Assembly (NCBI GenBank): GCA_047967505.1
Contig: CM106539.1
Direction: 5' to 3' (one strand)
Origin: Dipteris shenzhenensis
Lineage: Eukaryota > Polypodiophyta > Polypodiopsida > Gleicheniales
DNA length: 64,000 nucleotides
A program made the position numbers and the translations under genes. The stretch's first letter is position 1, and each line of letters begins with the position of its first letter. Below, in pieces: positions 23,750 to 35,537 of this stretch. The notes under the pieces were generated by a model that saw only the letters and a program-made list of their open reading frames with translations, did no database searches and was not told the origin of the DNA.

Positions 23750-24770
23750 ATGGCTAGTGGCAAAGATGATTTCTTTGGGGCCTTCAATGCAGATGACAAG
23801 CTTGATGGGGTTAACTACCCTATGTGGTCATTCATGATGAAGCATGTTTTGGTGGCTAAGAATTTGTGGAACATAGTGAAGGGCAATGAGCCTACTGTCA
23901 GGCAAGCTACACCTTCTTCTAGTGATGTTACATCCACTGGTTCTTCTCGTGATGCCTTTATTCCTCCTACTTAGAAGATGATACAGTGGGATGGCCATGA
24001 TGCTAAGGCACATGCATTGATTGCTCTGTCTATCAAGAAGAGTATTGTCCCTCATATCAGATCATGCACTATTGCTAAGGAGTCTTGGGATAAGCTTGCC
24101 TCTTTGTATCAGGTACGCAATGAGGCTCGTGTTGCCTATCTCCGCAAGCACTTGAAGGATACTCATATGAATGAGGGTGATAACATGGATGCATATCTTA
24201 CAGCTATCCAAGATTTAAAGGAGCAATTGGCTAATATTCATGAGGACATCCTTGACTCACAGATTGTATCAAGGACATTGGATGGGTTGCCTGACTCTTA
24301 CCAAGATTTTGCTACTACCTTGAGGTTGGTTGCCATGGGCAAAGCCAACTACTATTCCTTTGCTCAGTTGGTTGCACTTCTATTGCAAGAGGAGCAGAGC
24401 CATGTGAATCGGAATGCCAGTATGCACTCAGATCAAGCATTTGCAGCCAATGACAGGAATAAGGGGAAATTTTAGAAAGCTGCCCCTAAAAATACAACAA
24501 ATAATCAGCCTTCTTCTTCATCCTCTCAGGGTGATCAGAAGAAGAAAAAGAGGTGCAATTATTGCAGGAAGCCGGACCATGAAATTGCTGAATGTAGGAA
24601 GAGGATTGCTTCTGAAAAGAAGAAGAAAGACGCTAGACTTTCAGTCACAACTACCTCTAGCACTGATGCAAACACACATGAGCATGCTAATTTTGTCAGA
24701 GAATAGTCTTAGGGCTTCATTGTCCAATGTTATTACAATCCTTCAGTGCATGATACAGGTTCAGATGCTT
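23750..24770 (+). pseudogene. gag of copia element A (decayed)
   Basis: The frame opens at the ATG at 23750 (MASGKDDFFGAFNADDKLDG) with the N-terminal copia gag pattern (W.FMMKHVL.....W). Then comes the capsid domain (WDKLASLY, LKEQLANI, LDGLPDSY blocks) and a CCHC zinc knuckle at 24554-24595 (C-x2-C-x4-H-x4-C). TAG stops at 23972, 24473, 24704 and 24710 are all in the same frame, with no frameshift between them. Gag would form the virus-like particle. In its present state only a 74-residue peptide could be made. Confidence 0.85.
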
Positions 24771-25392
24771 GTATGGCAGCTTCAGCTTCTACATGGTTCT
24801 TTGACAGTGGTGCTTCTAAGCACATTACCTCCTATAAAACTTTGTCTACTTCTCTTGCTGATGCCCCAAAGGGGGGTTCCGTGACACGTGCCAACCATGC
24901 ATCATATGTGGTTAAGGGCATTGGGCAGTTGGTTGTTACATCAGTTACAGGCAATGTTGTCACTTTGAGAATGTCTTGTATGTGCTAGGCATACAAAAAA
25001 ATCTGATTTCTATTTCAGCCATAGCTACATGTGGATTTCGAATTCTCTTTGATGGGCATAGGTGTGTAGTCTATGACTTGAGTCATGCCGATTCTATTGT
25101 ATTGACTGGTACTCTTCAGGGGGGCTTGTACATCCTGGATGCATATGATAGATGCAGTGACAATTTAGCTCATGATGCTCATGCAGTTGATGCAGATATT
25201 TTGCCTAACACTTATTTGTGGCATGAGAGGTTTGGGCATCTCAACTTTAATGCTTTGGTAAGGTTGCCTACAATGGTTGAGGATATGCCACAGATGCAGA
25301 TGCCTCATAAGCATGTTTGTGAAGCTTGCTTGCTTGGCAAGATGCACCTCTATGCCATACCTAAAGATGGTAGAGTTGGGGCATCACGCAAG
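24771..25392 (+). pseudogene. protease and gag-pre-integrase region of copia element A
   Basis: The aspartic protease motif WFFDSGASKH lies at 24794-24823. A single-base loss near 24966 changes frame. From 24976 the new frame reads VLGIQKNLISIS and then the zinc-binding WHERFGHLNFNAL and HVCEACLLGK blocks of the pre-integrase domain. The frame runs up to the insertion of element B at 25393 and continues after it at 31783. Confidence 0.85.
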
Positions 25393-25561
25393 TGTGGGGG
25401 TTAAAGGTCACTATGCCTTTACCCCGGTTATGTACAATACTCAAACACATATATAAATGAATGAAAAAAAAAAAAGGGTGTTCTACACCCACCAAAACTT
25501 GTGTGGCTCTCTGTTTCTCTCTCTCCCTCTTCTGTTCTTGCTTCCGTTGAGAGCGCTCTCA
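25393..25561 (+). repeat. 5' LTR of copia element B
   Basis: 169 bp. A TATATAAA box lies at 25450-25457. A run of twelve A replaces the AAAAAGAACATTA sequence seen in the 3' copy. Confidence 0.92.
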
Positions 25562-25563
25562 AT

Positions 25564-25575
25564 TGGTATTAGAGC
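25564..25575 (+). promoter_or_regulatory. primer-binding site of element B (variant)
   Basis: TGGTATTAGAGC differs from the usual TGGTATCAGAGC by one C-to-T change. It lies two bases after the LTR. Confidence 0.8.
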
Positions 25576-26987
25576 CTGGGTGATCTAGCTGAGCGTGCAT
25601 GAATGCTTGAAGCTCAACAGCTCTGTGGGAGGAAGGAGAAGCTCTATGGGAAGCTTTATGGGTGACTTTACTTGCATCCAAGTGTGTAGAGACCTTGGAG
25701 GAACCTTTGGTAAAGTCACTTTGGTTTTGCGAAGTGGTTTTGAGAGCCTGTTAAGTGTTTTCAAAGAAAAAGTCATTTTTTGAGCTTTTCCCTGTTCCGT
25801 TCGATGACAGAGACTCCGTATTGACTTGTAGAGGCAACTATTGCTTGATTTTGGTGTCCACTTCACTTCAGGAGCTTGAAAACCCCTTCATTCTTGAATC
25901 TAGGATCATTTCATTGGATTTCTGGCTCACTATGTCAGTTTCTGCGTTTTTATGCTCGGGTGATGGAACTCAAGTTTGGAGCAATCATTTGCAGATCTGT
26001 CAGTTCCGGTGGACTCAGGAGGTCCTAAAACTTCTATGTTGCTCATCATTCGCACTCTAGTGGAGTTAACAAATAGCACTGTTTCCAAAAACTTTTTTCA
26101 ATCCGTGTGTTGGACCCAGTGATTGAGACCACAGTTTCCAAAACCGTCTGTCCCATTGCGTTTCGGATGCCCAAAAACCCCTACCTGTCAGTTCTTACGT
26201 GATTCGGTGGAGGATTTTCAGAGTTATAGATCTCTGTGTATTGATTTCGTATCTCTGTTATGCATTGATCATTCTAAGGTTTTGAAAACTTAGATTTATG
26301 CCACATGGCAGTGGATAAGTGTTGACTCCCATTTCTCACTCATCGATTAGGTTTTTGGAGTTCCGGCAGAAGAGAGATATTTGCAGATTTTCTTGTTGAG
26401 TCCAATTATGCAATGGCGCCCATGTTTTGAGGCATCTCAGGTTCTATTTTCAGTAGCGATCATTACCGTGGGACTATGATTTCTTGAGCATACTTTATGC
26501 AGATCACACTGGTTGTAGTTTGAGCAGTGTGTGCTCATTCGTGGTGTGCATTGGGTTACAGTGGATGATTTATAGGCCATTTGGATGAATTGCGGTCCTT
26601 ATTGGATGCACTGATAGCCCAAATTGCCTTATGGGATGCTATTTTTATGGACGGTTTGCACATGGATGCTATTTTATGCTGAGAGACAGCTTTGACACAT
26701 TGCAGGTGATGCACTGATAGTGCTATGCTCTCTTGGATGCGATATTATTAATGCATATGCTAGTGGACCGTGTTTATGCTTGAGTCATTTGGCACTTATT
26801 GGCATTTTCTTTTGGGCCAGATTTGCTCATATGGATGCATAGTATATGCACCTGAGTCAAATGCTTTGAGACATGAGTTTTGGTGATATTTCACTCTATT
26901 GTGGCATACACATTTGGGTGCACTTGATATTTGGTATGATTCTCTCTTGTAGGCACTAGCATTTGGGATTTTTGCTTCATTTCCATC
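25576..26987 (+). other. untranslated leader of copia element B
   Basis: About 1.4 kb separates the primer site from the gag start at 26988. No similarity to known proteins was found in it. Small frames here have no family pattern. Confidence 0.65.
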
Positions 26988-27930
26988 ATGGCATCCTCTT
27001 CCATGTCTGAAAAGGAGTTTTTTTGCATTAAAAAGTTTGATGGGACAAACTTTTCTTTGTGGAAAGAACAAATAAGGGATGTGCTTATTCAAAAGAAGCA
27101 GATTAAACCTTGGCAGGGATTGAAGCTAAGCCTGCAAATATGTCTGAGGATGATTGGAATGAGTTGGATGCATTAGCAAAATCTACTATTAGACTTCATC
27201 TTGCAGAGTCAGTTTATTTCACAGTAGTAAATGAGCAGACTATGGAAGATTTGTGGAAGAAACTGTGTGCCACTTATGAAAAGGAAACTGCTTCTAATAA
27301 AGTTTACCTCATGAAGAGGTTGTTTGCTGCAGATGAAGGAAGAGGTCTCCATTGCTTCTCACTTGAATGAATTCAATATTATTTTCAGCTAGCTTCAGGC
27401 TTAGAAGATAAATTTTGATGTGGAGACTAAGGCAATATTTCTCTTATGTTCATTGCCATCCTCATGGGATACCTTCCGTACAGCTGTCAGTAACTCTGCA
27501 CCTGGTGGAGTACTGAAATTTGATGATGTTGTGGGTAGCTTATTGGCCGAGGAGATTAGACGGAAGTCTATGGACGGCAACAAGCAGGATGCAGCCTTAA
27601 ATGTGCAAAGGGGTAGATCACAGTTCAGGGGGAAGTCCCAAGAAAGAGGGAAGTCTTGTAGCAAATCCAAGGCACGGAACATTGAGTGTTACCATTGTGG
27701 CAAGAAGGGCCATATGAAAAAGGATTGCTACAAGCTGAAAAGAGAGCAAAAGGATAAGAAAAAGAATGCAAATTGGGGTGCAAATCAGAAGAAAGAGAGT
27801 CCAAGGGAGGACAAAGGAAAAGTGAAGATCGAGGAGATCAATGCAGTCACACATGATAGTAACAATGACGTTCTCTTCATGTCTAGTTTATCTATAGAGT
27901 TGCTTACCACTTCAGATGATGCATATTCCC
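26988..27930 (+). pseudogene. gag of copia element B
   Basis: The ATG at 26988 opens MASSSMSEKEF..KFDGTNFSLWKEQI, the start typical of this copia gag group. A frameshift near 27115 moves the reading to a second frame (DLWKKLCATYEKE). Stops and a shift near 27365-27410 move it to a third (FLLCSLPSSWDTFRTAV), which stays open into pol. The CCHC knuckle C-x2-C-x4-H-x4-C lies at 27686-27727, followed by a Lys-rich tail. The zinc knuckle binds the element RNA during packaging. Confidence 0.87.
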
Positions 27931-30900
27931 AGGATTGGATTTTGGATTCTGGTGCTTCATTCCATGTTACTCCCCATAGGGAATGGTTCTCCACTTATGA
28001 TAGTGGAAAGACAGGTTGTGTGCATCTTGGAAATGACTATGCATGTGACATAGTGGAAGTAGGTGACATAAAGTTTTCTTTTGCAAATGGGTCTGCATTT
28101 ATTTTGAAACATGTGAGACATGTGCCTAAGTTGACCAAGAGTCTTATTTCAGTGGGTCAGCTAGATGATGCTGGTTTTCACACCACTTTTGGCTTTCAAA
28201 GTTGGAAAATTCCTAAGGGCTCTATGCTTTTGGCCAGGGGTGCCAAGTGTGGGACTTTGTATCCCTTACATGTATCAGGGCTATTTGATCATGTTGTTGC
28301 AATAACCGAGCAGCCAAGCACTTCTTTGTGGCATTGCAGGTTGGGGCACATGAGCCAGAATGGAATGAAACTCTTATGCCGTTTGGGTTATGTACTGCAT
28401 TTGAGTTTCTCTACTGTCTCTATGGGAAGCAGACTAAATCAGCCCATAAAAGAAGGGGAAAGAAAGAGTTTGAAAAGCTTGATTTGGTGCATTCAGACGT
28501 ATGTGGTCCCATGCCTACACGATCATTAGGCGGGGCTGAATACTATGTGATATTCATTGATGATGCAACTAGGAAAGTGTGGGCATATGCTATATCACAT
28601 AAGGTTTTCTTTTGCAAATGGGTCTGCATTTATTTTGAAACATGTGAGACATGTGCCTAAGTTGACCAGGAGTCTTATTTCAGTGGGTCAGCTAGATGAT
28701 GCTGGTTTTCACACCACTTTTGGCTTTCAAAGTTGGAAAATTCCTAAGGGCTCTATGCTTTTGGCCAGGGGTGCCAAGTGTGGGACTTTGTATCCCTTAC
28801 ATGTATCAGGGCTATTTGATCATGTTGTTGCAATAACCGAGCAGCCAAGCACTTCTTTGTGGCATTGCAGGTTGGGGCACATGAGCCAGAATGGAATGAA
28901 ACTCTTATGCCATTTGGGTTATGTACCGCATTTGAGTTTCTCTACTATCTCTATGGGAAGCAGACTAAATCAGCCCATAAAAGAAGGGGAAAGAAAGAGT
29001 TTGAAAAGCTTGATTTGGTGCATTCAGACGTATGTGGTCCCATGCCTACACGGTCATTAGGCGGGGCTGAATACTATGTGATATTCATTGATGATGCAAC
29101 TAGGAAAGTGTGGGCATATGCTATAGCTCGGAAGAGTGATGTGTTCCAGGTATTTCAGAAATGGCTGGTCTTGGTTGAGAATCAGTCAGGTAGAACGCTT
29201 AAATGCCTACGGACTGACAATGGTGGAGAGTATCTCTCTCATGACTTCAGCATTTCTATGATACACGTGGGATTAAGAGGGAGCTCACATCCCCTCATAC
29301 TCCACAGCAAAATCCAATTGTAGAAAAGATGAACCATACCATTCAAGAAAGGTTGCAATGCATGCTTTCCAATGCAAGTCTTTCTGGTGGTTTTTGGGCT
29401 AAGGCAATGAAGACTACAGTGCATGTGATCAATAGATCACCTAGTAAGAGTTTGGATGGTGGTATTCCTGAAGAGGAATGGAGTGGCAAGAAGCCCTCTT
29501 ACTCTCATTTGCGTATATTTGGGTGTGAGGCATATGCACATGTGCCGAAAGAGCTTCGAAAGAAGCTAGATCCTAAGTCTAGGAAATGCATCTTTCTGGG
29601 TTATGGTGAAAGTGGAGAGATGGGCTATCGTCTCTGGGATCCAGAAGTAAAGAAGATCATACACAGCCATGATGTACTCTTCAATGAGAAGAGGATGCAT
29701 AGGGCACCCATGAGGGATGTGGAAATGAGGAGAATCACTTTCCAGGATATGAATCCACCTACATATGTTGATAGATAGCAAGCTGTCCATGCACCAAATG
29801 TGCAAGAAATGGTACCACCAAATACTCCCACAGGTATACAATCAAGGGTAGATGATGGATCATCTATTAGTGGAAATGATGAGCCAAATGTGGCTGATAT
29901 GTAGGTGGGACAGCAAGCTGAAATGCCCTTGAGAAGATCATCTAGAGTGTCTAGACCGCCTGATAGGTTTGTTCCAGGGGTAGAGTATGTGATGCTTACT
30001 GATTGTAGGGAGCCTTCTTACTACAGAGAGGCTATGATGCGCGAGGATCAGCACAAATGGGAGTATGCTATGCAATCAGAGATGAGTTCACTTATGAAGA
30101 ATAAGACTTAGGACTTGGTTTCTTTGCCACATGGAAAGAAAGCATTGCCATATAAATGGGTCTACAAAATGAAGGTCACAAGTGATGATGTGCCTAGGTA
30201 CAAGGCCCGTTTGGTTGCTAAAGGGTTCAAGCAAGAGAAGGGTGTGGACTTTGATGAGATATTCTCTCTGGTTGTGAAGATGACCACACTTAGATGCATG
30301 CTTAGACTAGTGGCATCAGAGGATATGGAGCTTATGCAGATGGATGTCAAGACAGCTTTCTTGCATGGGGATTTGCATGAGGAAATTTACATGGTGCAGC
30401 CAGAAGGCTTTGAAGAAAAGGGCAAAGAGCATTTAGTTTGCAAGCTAAAGAAGAGTCTCTATGGTCTTAAGCAAGCGCCTAGATAATGGTATCAGAAGTT
30501 TGATGCTTTCATTCGGTCCCAGGGTTTTAGAAGGAGTGAAATTGATCACTGCCTCTACACTAAAAGGGCTAAGGATAATAGCCTGATAATCTTGGCACTA
30601 TATGTGGATGATATGCTATTGGCTAGAAAGAATACTTATGAGCTAGATGCATTAAAGGCCAAGTTGCATGAGGCCTTTGATATGAAGGATTTGGGACTTG
30701 CAAGTCATATTCTTGGTATGCACATCAAGCGTGATCAGAGTAGGAAACTCCTTTGGCTTTCACAAAAAGAGTATGTTACAAAAGTATTGTAGCGTTTTAA
30801 TATGGAGGGGGAGAAGGCAGTGAGTACTCCATTGCCTCCATATGTGAAACTGAGTCATACAGATAGTCCCAAATCATATGAGCAAAGGGCCATGATGGCC

Positions 30901-31559
30901 AAGGTTCCTTATGCATCAGCAGTCGGGAGTCTTATGTATGCTATGATAGCTACTAGAGCAGACATTGCATTTGCAGTGGGAGTTGTTAGCCAGTATATGG
31001 CTAATCCAGGAAAGGGGCATTGGGAGGTAGTTAAGTACATCATGAGGTACATGAAGGGTACCAAGGAGATGTGCATCTGCTTTGGTAGAGAAGACATGCG
31101 TGTACTTGGGTACACAGATTCAGACTATGCAGGGCATGTGGATAGTAGGAGATCCACTTCTGGTTATGTGTTCACCTTTGCAGGTGGTGCAGTGTCGTGG
31201 ATGTCTCATGCACAGAAGTGTGTTGCTTTGTCTACCACAGAGGCTGAGTATGTTGCAACCATAGAGGGTTGGAAGGAGGCTATATGGCTTGATCGACTAG
31301 TGGGAGATTTGGGGATTCATACAGGTGTACCGACATTGCATACTGATTCCATGATTGCTATTCAGCTAGCACGGAATCCGATCTTTCATGCAAAGACCAA
31401 ACACATTGAGGTCAGGTACCATTTTATCAGGGAGTACTTGAGGACAAGCGCATAGAGCTTGTCAAGGTTCATACAGATGATAACCCTACAGATATGCTGA
31501 TGAAGAGTCTAGCGAGTCAGCAGTTTGAGTATTGTCGTGTATTGATGGGCATTGGATAG
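27931..31559 (+). pseudogene. pol of copia element B (protease, integrase, RT, RNase H)
   Basis: Protease DSGAS begins at 27945. The pre-integrase zinc motif (WHCRLGHMSQNGM) begins near 28327 and again near 28858 because of a 531-bp duplication. Integrase has HSDVCGP, FIDDATRKVW and CLRTDNGGEY (to about 29240), then a frameshift and ERLQCMLSNA and WAKAMKTTVHVINRSP. Reverse transcriptase has [20 protein letters not shown] and the catalytic YVDDM at 30601-30615. RNase H has GYTDSDYAG and ALSTTEAEYVA. Internal stops are at 29776, 29902, 30109, 30484 and 30790, and a frameshift lies near 31440. The natural end is TAG at 31557-31559, just before the purine tract. Confidence 0.9.
28077..29138 (+). 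repeat. 531-bp tandem duplication inside pol of element B
   Basis: Sequence from about 28077 recurs 531 bp downstream from about 28608. I count about five single-base differences, nearly all transitions. The length is a multiple of three, but both copies already share the same frameshift near 28410, so the duplication is younger than that lesion. It doubles the protease C-terminal and pre-integrase region. Confidence 0.9.
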
Positions 31560-31612
31560 TATGCTCACTGGTTGTTCTCCCTTAAAAACACATTGTCCTT
31601 TAAGTGGGAGGT

Positions 31613-31782
31613 TGTGGGGGTTAAAGGTCACTGTGCCTTTACCCCGGTTATGTACAATACTCGAACACATATATAAATGAATGAAAAAGAACATTAGGGT
31701 GTTCTGCACCCACCAAAACTTGTGTGGCTCTCTGTTTCTCTCTCTCCCTCTTCTATTCTTGCTTCCATTGAGAGCACTCTCA
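31613..31782 (+). repeat. 3' LTR of copia element B
   Basis: 170 bp, same ends as the 5' LTR, followed by the target duplication GCAAG at 31783-31787. Confidence 0.92.
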
Positions 31783-33099
31783 GCAAGCTATTCCTGATTC
31801 ACAGTGATGTGTGTGGTCCCATGTGAGTTGCTTCAATTGGAGGCTTCTATTATTTTGTGACATTCATTGATGACTTTACCAGGTACACTTGGATCCTTGC
31901 ATTGAAGTCCAAGCCAGAGGTGTTTACCTGCTTCAAGCATTTCATTGCCTTGGCTGAAAATGATTCAGGCTTGAAGATTGCTCACATGAGATCAAACAGA
32001 GGTGGTGAATATATGTCAAAGTAATTTAATGATTACATGGCAGTCTGTGGTATTCATCATGAGTGTACAGTGCCTTACACTCCTCAACAGAATGGAGTTA
32101 CTGAGAGAAAGAATAAGACCATTATGGAAATGGCCAGGTGTATGCTTAAGGGAAAGAATTTGCCCAATATGTTTTGGTTGGATGCAGTGATGTGTGCCAA
32201 TTATGTTCTCAACAGGAGCCCCACCAAAGCATTAAAAACAATCACACTCTATGAGGCTTGGAAAGGACACAAGCCAACCATTTCTCATATGCGTACTTTT
32301 GGGTGTTTGGCCTATGCACATGTGCCTTCACAAAGGCAGACAAAGCTGGATGATAAGGCTATAAAATGTATATTTTTGGGATACAGTGCAGAGAGTAAGG
32401 GCTACAAGCTTTATGAGCCTTCCAACAGGAGGTTGATTGTCAATAGAGATGTCATCTTTGATGAGACATCTTCCATGCCCTTGCAGGACTGCAAAATGTA
32501 GTCTACACTTGGTGTCTCAGATATTTTTGATAATCTTGTGCCATTGCTTGGATCTGATGCCTCAGATGATGCACCACATGGTTATGCTCCTCCACCTATT
32601 GCTCATTTATAGCTTGCTACACAGTCCGGACAGCCACATGTTTTGACACAGATGCCACGTGCTACTGAGGACATTGTGGAAGAGGCAGTAGAGCAAGAAT
32701 TGGCTAATATTAGACAGCCCAAAAGAGCACCTAAATGGCTCTTTGACACTCTAAAGGACAACAAACTTGATGCTCCTTTGTAGGCCCATACAAGAGCTGC
32801 AGCCAAAAGAGTTTTGGCAAACTCGGTTGCTCATGCATTGATTGCTATAGCATGTGATGAGGAGCCTGTTTGTCACAGAGATGCCTTCTCAAATGAATTG
32901 TGGATGACAGCCATGTAGGATGAATTGGACTCCATTCATGCAAACAAAACATGGGAGTTATGTGACTTGCCTACAGGCAAACATGCAGTGGGGACTAAGT
33001 GGGTCTATAAGGTGAAAAGAAAAGTTGATGGTTCAGTTGGCAGGTACAAAGCCCGTCTTGTGGCCAAAGGCTATGCTTAGAAAGAGGGCAAGCCTTGAC
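31783..33099 (+). pseudogene. integrase and start of RT of copia element A, downstream part
   Basis: Directly after the GCAAG duplication the frame of element A resumes: IHSDVCGPM, FIDDFTRYTW, RGGEY, VPYTPQQNGVTERKN (integrase core), LNRSPTKAL, FGCLAYAHVP, IFLGYS (C-terminal region), then the WVYKVKR and [12 protein letters not shown] start of RT. One frame is kept for 1.3 kb without an indel, but with stops at 31824 (TGA), 32022 (TAA), 32499, 32610, 32781, 32916 and 33078 (all TAG). The last two sit where the family has Gln in AMQ-E and GYAQ-EG. Similarity ends abruptly at about 33099. Confidence 0.88.
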
Positions 33100-35283
33100 C
33101 TCCTCCAAATTATTATTGCATTAGAGATCAGATGGAGTATTTTTACAATTTTTGTGGGACAAGTAGGGAGTTCAACATGCTCCAAAACTTGGACCAGTTA
33201 ATCCTTTAGATTTAGCACTTTCTTGTAGAGATCTAGAGGTCAACCCATTTGCCTATGAGGACTCGTTACCACCACCCAACCCGATCAAACTAAAAGCAAG
33301 GGCAGCCAACACAGCTAGACTAATAGCAGGGGCAGATGTGCAGCAACAAGCAAAGGAACTCATTGTCTAGGGGAATGGAGTAGTAGAGGATTGTCTAGGG
33401 GAAGGAGCTCGTTGTCGAGGGGAATAGAGTAGTAGTGGATTGTGCAAGGGAAGGAGCTCATTGTCCAAGGTAATGGAGTAGTAGACGATTGTTCAAACCT
33501 CTGTCAACCAGCAAGAAAAGCAAGGAGGTGTTGTTCCTTTGAGGTAACATCGTAACTTTGTCAGGCTTTGCAACAGCCTTTATTTTCAATGGTCAGCATC
33601 GCCACTGTTTTGAAAGGCGTTTCAAGATCATCGTCATCACCATAGTTATCATCATCACTGCTTCTATACATGATATTCAAGGAGAAGAGGCTCATGATCT
33701 ATGCTGCTAAAGAATAGGAAACTTGAGGATCTTTACAGACTTGTTGGGGCTCTTAAACGAACCAAAAGGTAGGAAAAGAAAAAGGTTGACAATTTTCCAG
33801 CAAAATATTTCGGACGTGAGCTTGTTGCAAAACTTAGAGAAGATCATGAGAGGAGAATGAAGCATCGCACTCACATGTAGATGTTGCTACCTCAATGATG
33901 TACTCAATGCTTCAAAAATCCGCCTACTTATTCATGCGTTAGTAGTGGTGTTGAGGTGCCCATGATACTACCAACCCTTGTTTTTCTGCTCGTGATCGGA
34001 ATTTGCCTGGCAACATAGTTGATTTGTCTTCGGCAACTGATCCGCAGATGGAACTCGGTAATGGAGAGCGCCAGCTCATTCGCCTCCGGATCCATGTCGT
34101 AGTTTTTGAACTTGGTGAAGGGCATGTGGTGCAAGGCCAACACGATCAATTAGTTAAGACAAGGGAAGGATGGTATTATGGGGAGAGAAGAGGTAGAGGG
34201 GCAGGTTCTTCTACACATGAGATCCTCATTCCTACTCTATAGATTCGTTGGGATCTCAAACGATTTGAGTGCCAAAGAAGCAGAGAGGAGCCATCAGGCA
34301 AGAGGAGCTAGGAAAGAAGGAATATAGATGGAAGGAGAGGTAGAGAAATGGGACCGGTGTGGTGAGGGAACTTTGAATAATAGGAGAAAGGAGACAATTT
34401 TGACAATTTGGTGCCATTTGAGGCGAAGGTTTTCATTTAATATTTATATTTCCTATTGATAAAACCATGACATGTGGCTCAACGAGAAGCAAGTATTTCA
34501 TTTCATGGCACAATGCTACCTGCCTAAAGATGATGACTCTCAAACGTAATAACTTAAGTGGAAAACAAATCGTGTGATTCATTCTCAAAACGTACTTTCG
34601 ATAAAAAGTATAAATAGGGGGGTGAATAAATAGAAAGATATGCATGCCTACAATCAAAGCATAGAAATCGGTTCTTTCTTTGTACAATATATGGAATTGA
34701 GAAGAATGTGTTGAATAGATTGCTTTTTATTACGCATAGAAGGTAATCCAACCTCCAAGTGAATAGAGTACCTAGGGAATTCCAAGTATCTCCACTAAGT
34801 AGTAATTTTTGTCCACTATCTCCCGAATCATAATCACCCGGCGCCACTTCTACTACGAGGGGTAGCTACATACTGCCCATCGGCTGCTAGAGATCGTCGG
34901 CTTACTGATGTTCTGTCAACTGCACGAGGCGAGCTTGGGCTTAGTTTCAATCTATCTGCGCAAAACGAATGACGAGCACCCAACTTTTACAATTGGCAAA
35001 TGGGAAAATAAAGAAGTTTTACAATTGGCAAATGCAGATGGTACGGGAGTAGCACGAGAATAGGAACAACTACGAGAGTATAATTGGTGTATTTCAGAGG
35101 GCTATCGTCGATTTCTCACGGTTTTTCGACGGTAGCATTAGTTAGATAACTTGGCAAACAACAAAGAGTCAAAAAGTCATACGATATGAAGGACTGATAT
35201 CAACAAAATCCAAAATGTCTAATAAAATGTAGCATCAGTCGAATAGTTAGATCAACAACGACAGAAGAACATCTAATAGAATG
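33100..35283. other. intergenic and 3' flank of the PRUNE-like gene
   Basis: No protein family recognised. A 49-bp minisatellite lies at 33353-33497. Frames near 33928-34242 are somewhat richer in G+C but match nothing I know. On the minus strand AATAAA at 34731-34726 could be a polyadenylation signal for the gene ending at 35284, about 550 bp upstream of it; this is only a guess. Confidence 0.5.
33353..33497. repeat. 49-bp minisatellite, three copies
   Basis: Units start AAGGAACTC (33353), AAGGAGCTC (33402) and AAGGAGCTC (33451), exactly 49 bp apart, with a few substitutions between copies. Confidence 0.85.
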
Positions 35284-35537
35284 TTATGATTCTGCTACGT
35301 GATAGACACATTTCCCGGTTCCGTTACCTCGGTCTGTCGAAACGGTTGAGAATGTGCTGCTGCTCTTGCTGGACTTCGTCTTCGAGAGAGTTGCGGCATC
35401 ATCGGAGAACATCTCATTGTGATCAACTGTAGAGTCCGACAGCTTCTTTTTTATCCCGGCTGCATCTTTACCGTACACACTATAAACACTCGCTTCACGT
35501 CTTACATACTTGTCTTCCACTTCACGTACATACGATT
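35284..35537 (-). CDS. exon 8 (last) of the PRUNE-like gene
   Basis: Acceptor GTGACAG|AATCG joins in phase with exon 7. It reads ESYVREVEDKYVRREASVYS, then a Ser/Thr-rich end, and stops with TAA at 35286-35284. It is the least conserved part; assignment rests on the splice phase and strand. Confidence 0.6.

Larger units (their letters stand above)
25393..31782 (+). mobile_element. Ty1/copia element B, structurally complete, nested in element A
   Basis: 6390 bp. Short LTRs (25393-25561, 31613-31782) with TGTGGGGGTTAAAGG start and GCTCTCA end. 5-bp target duplication GCAAG (25388-25392, 31783-31787). Primer site TGGTATTAGAGC at 25564-25575 and a purine tract (AAGTGGGAGG) just before the 3' LTR. 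Order of domains is gag, protease, integrase, reverse transcriptase, RNase H, as in copia. Several frameshifts and stops and a 531-bp internal duplication make it inactive. LTRs differ at about five transitions plus the length of an A-run. Confidence 0.93.
22664..33099 (+). mobile_element. Ty1/copia element A, 3'-truncated, containing nested element B
   Basis: 5' LTR 22664-22889, primer site 22891-22902, untranslated leader to 23749, gag from 23750, protease, gag-pre-integrase to 25392. The reading is then interrupted by element B (25393-31782) and resumes in frame at 31783 with integrase and the start of reverse transcriptase. Similarity stops at about 33099 inside RT; RNase H and the 3' LTR are absent. 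The coding frame holds about eleven stops but almost no indels. Most stops are TAG at positions where the family has Gln. Confidence 0.88.
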
